This document shows, piece after piece, positions 5,595-6,927 of a stretch of DNA of 6,927 bases. The stretch is from the NCBI GenBank assembly GCA_900316925.1, contig ONEU01000221.1, positions 1 through 6,927 on the forward strand. The letters are read 5' to 3'. Every line of letters starts with the position of its first letter. The stretch's first letter is position 1. The position numbers and the translations under genes were made by a program. The notes under the pieces were generated by a model. The model ran no database searches and was not told where the DNA came from. It was given only the letters and a program-made list of their open reading frames with translations. Origin of the DNA: an uncultured Eubacteriales bacterium. GTDB lineage: Bacteria > Bacillota > Clostridia > Oscillospirales > Acutalibacteraceae.

Positions 5595-5623
5595 CACAGG
5601 AACTTCCGAAGAATCATAATCTA
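5595..5623 (+). promoter_or_regulatory. Mother-cell sporulation promoter of cotJABC (sigma-K type, sigma-E possible)
   Basis: CACA (5595-5598) and CATAATCTA (5615-5623) are spaced 16 bases. This fits the sigma-K consensus of an AC-core -35 and CATAnnnTA -10. Sigma-E shares a CATA-type -10 but wants an ATA-core -35, which I do not see at the right distance. The predicted transcription start is near 5630, about 24 bases before the cotJA ATG. In B. subtilis the cotJ operon is described as sigma-E dependent, so the assignment to K here is inference. Confidence 0.55.
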
Positions 5624-5653
5624 TATATGTAGAAAAGTGAAAGGAGATTGATC

Positions 5654-5860
5654 ATGGATATTATCAAAGAACTACAGAATTCCGAGTTCTTCATCAAGCC
5701 GATTCCGAAGGATCCTGCTGTTGCAATGGCATACGTTCCGTTCCAGAATGCTGCCAAACTCTATTCTCCCGAACACGGTCTCCAGGCAGGCACACTGTTT
5801 CCTGAACTGAATAAACCGTTTACAGCAATGGGGAAAAGAGGAGGTATGGCGGATGAATGA
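5654..5860 (+). CDS. cotJA: Spore coat associated protein CotJA
   Basis: CotJA is a small component of the inner spore coat, made in the mother cell together with CotJB and CotJC. The 68 residues show the family pattern AMAYVPFQNAAKLYSPEHGL, then the block GTLFPELNKPF, which is the most conserved part of CotJA. The ATG at 5654 follows AAAGGAG by 7 bases; the upstream in-frame TTG at 5648 is too close to that site. The stop TGA overlaps the first codons of cotJB by 8 bases, which suggests translational coupling. It is the first gene of a three-gene operon behind a sporulation-type promoter. The C-terminal end after the FPELNKPF block is rich in Gly, Lys and Met, and the ribosome binding site of cotJB is encoded inside it. 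Confidence 0.93.
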   Translation: MDIIKELQNSEFFIKPIPKDPAVAMAYVPFQNAAKLYSPEHGLQAGTLFPELNKPFTAMGKRGGMADE

Positions 5861-6104
5861 ACGTGAAAGAATGCTGCGCCGGCTTTCCACCTATGATTTT
5901 GCCGTTCAGGAGCTGCATATCTATCTGGATACCCACCCCAACGACACAGCGGCTGCCAATGCGCTGAACTATTACGAAGATAAGGGCAATACCGCCAGAC
6001 GGGAGTTCGAGGATAAATTCGGGCCCCTCACTCCCATGACGGAAACCGGCAACCGCTGGGCCTGGATCGCCGATCCCTGGCCCTGGGATCAACAGGAGGG
6101 CTGA
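5853..6104 (+). CDS. cotJB: Spore coat protein CotJB
   Basis: CotJB is a small soluble coat protein found only in cotJ operons; its precise role in the coat is not known. The 83 residues show the family's order of motifs: an N-terminal helix RERMLRRLSTYDFAVQELHI, YLDTHPNDTAAANALNYY in the middle, and a C-terminal FGPLTP block followed by W-rich WAWIADPWPWDQQEG, ending in the PWPW motif that marks CotJB. The ATG at 5853 follows AGGAGGT (5839-5845) by 7 bases, and the gene starts before cotJA has ended. The next gene, cotJC, starts 2 bases after this stop. The length is normal and no defect is seen. Confidence 0.93.
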   Translation: MNERERMLRRLSTYDFAVQELHIYLDTHPNDTAAANALNYYEDKGNTARREFEDKFGPLTPMTETGNRWAWIADPWPWDQQEG

Positions 6105-6106
6105 AT

Positions 6107-6709
6107 ATGTGGGTTTATGAAAAGAAGCTGCAATACCCCATCAATATCAAACAAACTAACCCAAAACTGGCCAAGATCATTTTATCGCAATACGGCGGTC
6201 CTGACGGGGAATTGGGAGCTTCCCTGCGCTATCTGAGCCAGCGGTATTCGGTACCGTATCCTGAGGTCAAGGCTGTTCTGACGGATATCGGGACAGAAGA
6301 ATTAGCCCACTTAGAGATGGTAGGAACCATTGTCTATCAGCTCACAAAAGGTCTTTCAATGGAAGAGATCAAGGCTTCCGGTTTTGGAGACTATTTTGTA
6401 GATCATACAACCGGTATTTATCCTGCGGCAGCCAGCGGTGTACCTTATTCTGCTTCCACAATGCAAGTCAAAGGTGACATTATCACGGATCTTCACGAAA
6501 ACTTAGCCGCGGAACAAAAAGCCCGGACAACTTATGACAATATCCTGCGGTTCTGTGATGACCCGGATGTCATAGACGCCATTCGTTTTCTGCGTGCCAG
6601 AGAGGTTGTGCATTACCAAAGATTCGGCGAAGCGCTGCGGCTTGTCACGGATAAGCTCGACAGCAAAAACTTCTATGCGTTCAATCCCGGGTTTGATAAA
6701 AAGAAGTGA
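6107..6709 (+). CDS. cotJC: Spore coat protein CotJC, manganese catalase family
   Basis: CotJC belongs to the di-manganese (non-heme) catalase family and is deposited in the spore coat, where it may remove hydrogen peroxide. The 200 residues form a ferritin-like four-helix protein. By alignment from memory with known Mn catalases, the expected metal ligands are present: Glu35 (GELGASLRYL), Glu65 and His68 (TEELAHLE at 63-70), Glu136 (AAEQKAR at 134-140) and His169 with Glu166 nearby (REVVHYQRFGE). The ATG at 6107 follows AGGAGGG (6094-6100) by 6 bases. It lacks the long C-terminal extension of the larger free catalases such as that of Lactobacillus plantarum, as is usual for CotJC. It is the last gene of the operon and is followed by a strong terminator. 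Catalase activity is inferred from the ligands only. Confidence 0.95.
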   Translation: MWVYEKKLQYPINIKQTNPKLAKIILSQYGGPDGELGASLRYLSQRYSVPYPEVKAVLTDIGTEELAHLEMVGTIVYQLTKGLSMEEIKASGFGDYFVDHTTGIYPAAASGVPYSASTMQVKGDIITDLHENLAAEQKARTTYDNILRFCDDPDVIDAIRFLRAREVVHYQRFGEALRLVTDKLDSKNFYAFNPGFDKKK

Positions 6710-6765
6710 CAGCAAAATGCCGTTAAAAGCTGGCGCAGGTTGATCATTTGACTTTAGAATGGTTT

Positions 6766-6804
6766 GAAACGATGATCCCGATTTTTGCGGGGTCATCGTT
6801 TTTT
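6766..6804 (+). terminator. Intrinsic terminator of the cotJ operon
   Basis: AACGATGATCCCG (6768-6780) and CGGGGTCATCGTT (6788-6800) form a 13-bp stem with one G-T pair around ATTTTTG. One further A-T pair flanks it, and TTTTTT (6799-6804) follows. It lies about 55 bases after the cotJC stop. Confidence 0.9.
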
Positions 6805-6927
6805 GTGTGTGTGTCGGGCATGACACTAATCTAACGGGTGAAAGGTAAGCGTCAAATCCCCATCGTCTTTCTCCGCAAATTCTTAAAAAGTATAATAAGC
6901 TCCAAGTAAACATTCAGACTAAATGAG
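6805..6927. other. Gene-free tail after the cotJ terminator
   Basis: No gene is supported in this part of the window. It begins with a GT dinucleotide run (6805-6814). TGACACT (6821-6827) and AGCGTCA (6848-6854) are imperfect inverse complements. A lone TATAAT (6891-6896) could be a -10 of a gene beyond the window, but no good -35 lies 16-18 bases before it. Confidence 0.4.

Noticed and set aside
4244..5632. Open frame of about 460 codons on the + strand
   Set aside because: It lies antisense to galU and the zinc-ribbon protein gene, both of which carry clear family motifs. It has no ribosome binding site and its translation shows no recognisable motif. It is a long shadow frame.
1..6927. 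CRISPR array, tRNA, rRNA, insertion sequence or defence system
   Set aside because: I saw no regularly spaced direct repeats, no tRNA-like cloverleaf, no transposase or nuclease motifs. The gene content is housekeeping plus spore coat.

Overview
The window looks like chromosomal DNA from a spore-forming, anaerobe-type Firmicute. Oscillospiraceae/Ruminococcus-like is my best guess, from base composition near 50% GC and gene style, but it is not proven by anything in the window. The support is strong AGGAGG-type ribosome binding sites, a cotJABC spore-coat operon, a clostridial-style zinc-ribbon membrane protein, and tight intrinsic terminators. I see no phage, plasmid, IS, CRISPR, tRNA or rRNA signature.

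Left part (1-2238). The 3' end of engB (ribosome-assembly GTPase, + strand) runs into a terminator. That hairpin is built inside the last codons of a convergent AGCS-family sodium:amino-acid symporter (- strand). Behind the symporter is a gene-free stretch of about 340 bases (1903-2238). It holds several hairpins, the strongest being a 41-base near-perfect inverted repeat at 2103-2143, and ends in a good housekeeping promoter.

Middle (2191-5460). ispF (MEP isoprenoid pathway, + strand) converges on upp (uracil salvage, - strand) with one hairpin shared between them. Upstream of upp on the same strand are galU (UDP-glucose synthesis), ending in its own terminator, and before it a 337-residue RING-like/zinc-ribbon/membrane protein. 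That protein and galU look like a two-gene operon driven by a sigma-A type promoter at 5530-5558.

Right part (5590-6927). Divergent from that operon, cotJA-cotJB-cotJC are packed with an 8-base overlap and a 2-base gap. They lie behind a promoter that matches the mother-cell sporulation consensus (sigma-K type, sigma-E possible), and end in a strong terminator. CotJC keeps all the residues expected of a di-manganese catalase site. The last 120 bases hold no gene that I can support.

Most genes are ordinary housekeeping ones. The items most worth a second look are the Prok-RING/zinc-ribbon membrane protein linked to galU, the large intergenic inverted repeat, a upp promoter that appears to lie inside the galU terminator, and the sporulation-type cotJ promoter.
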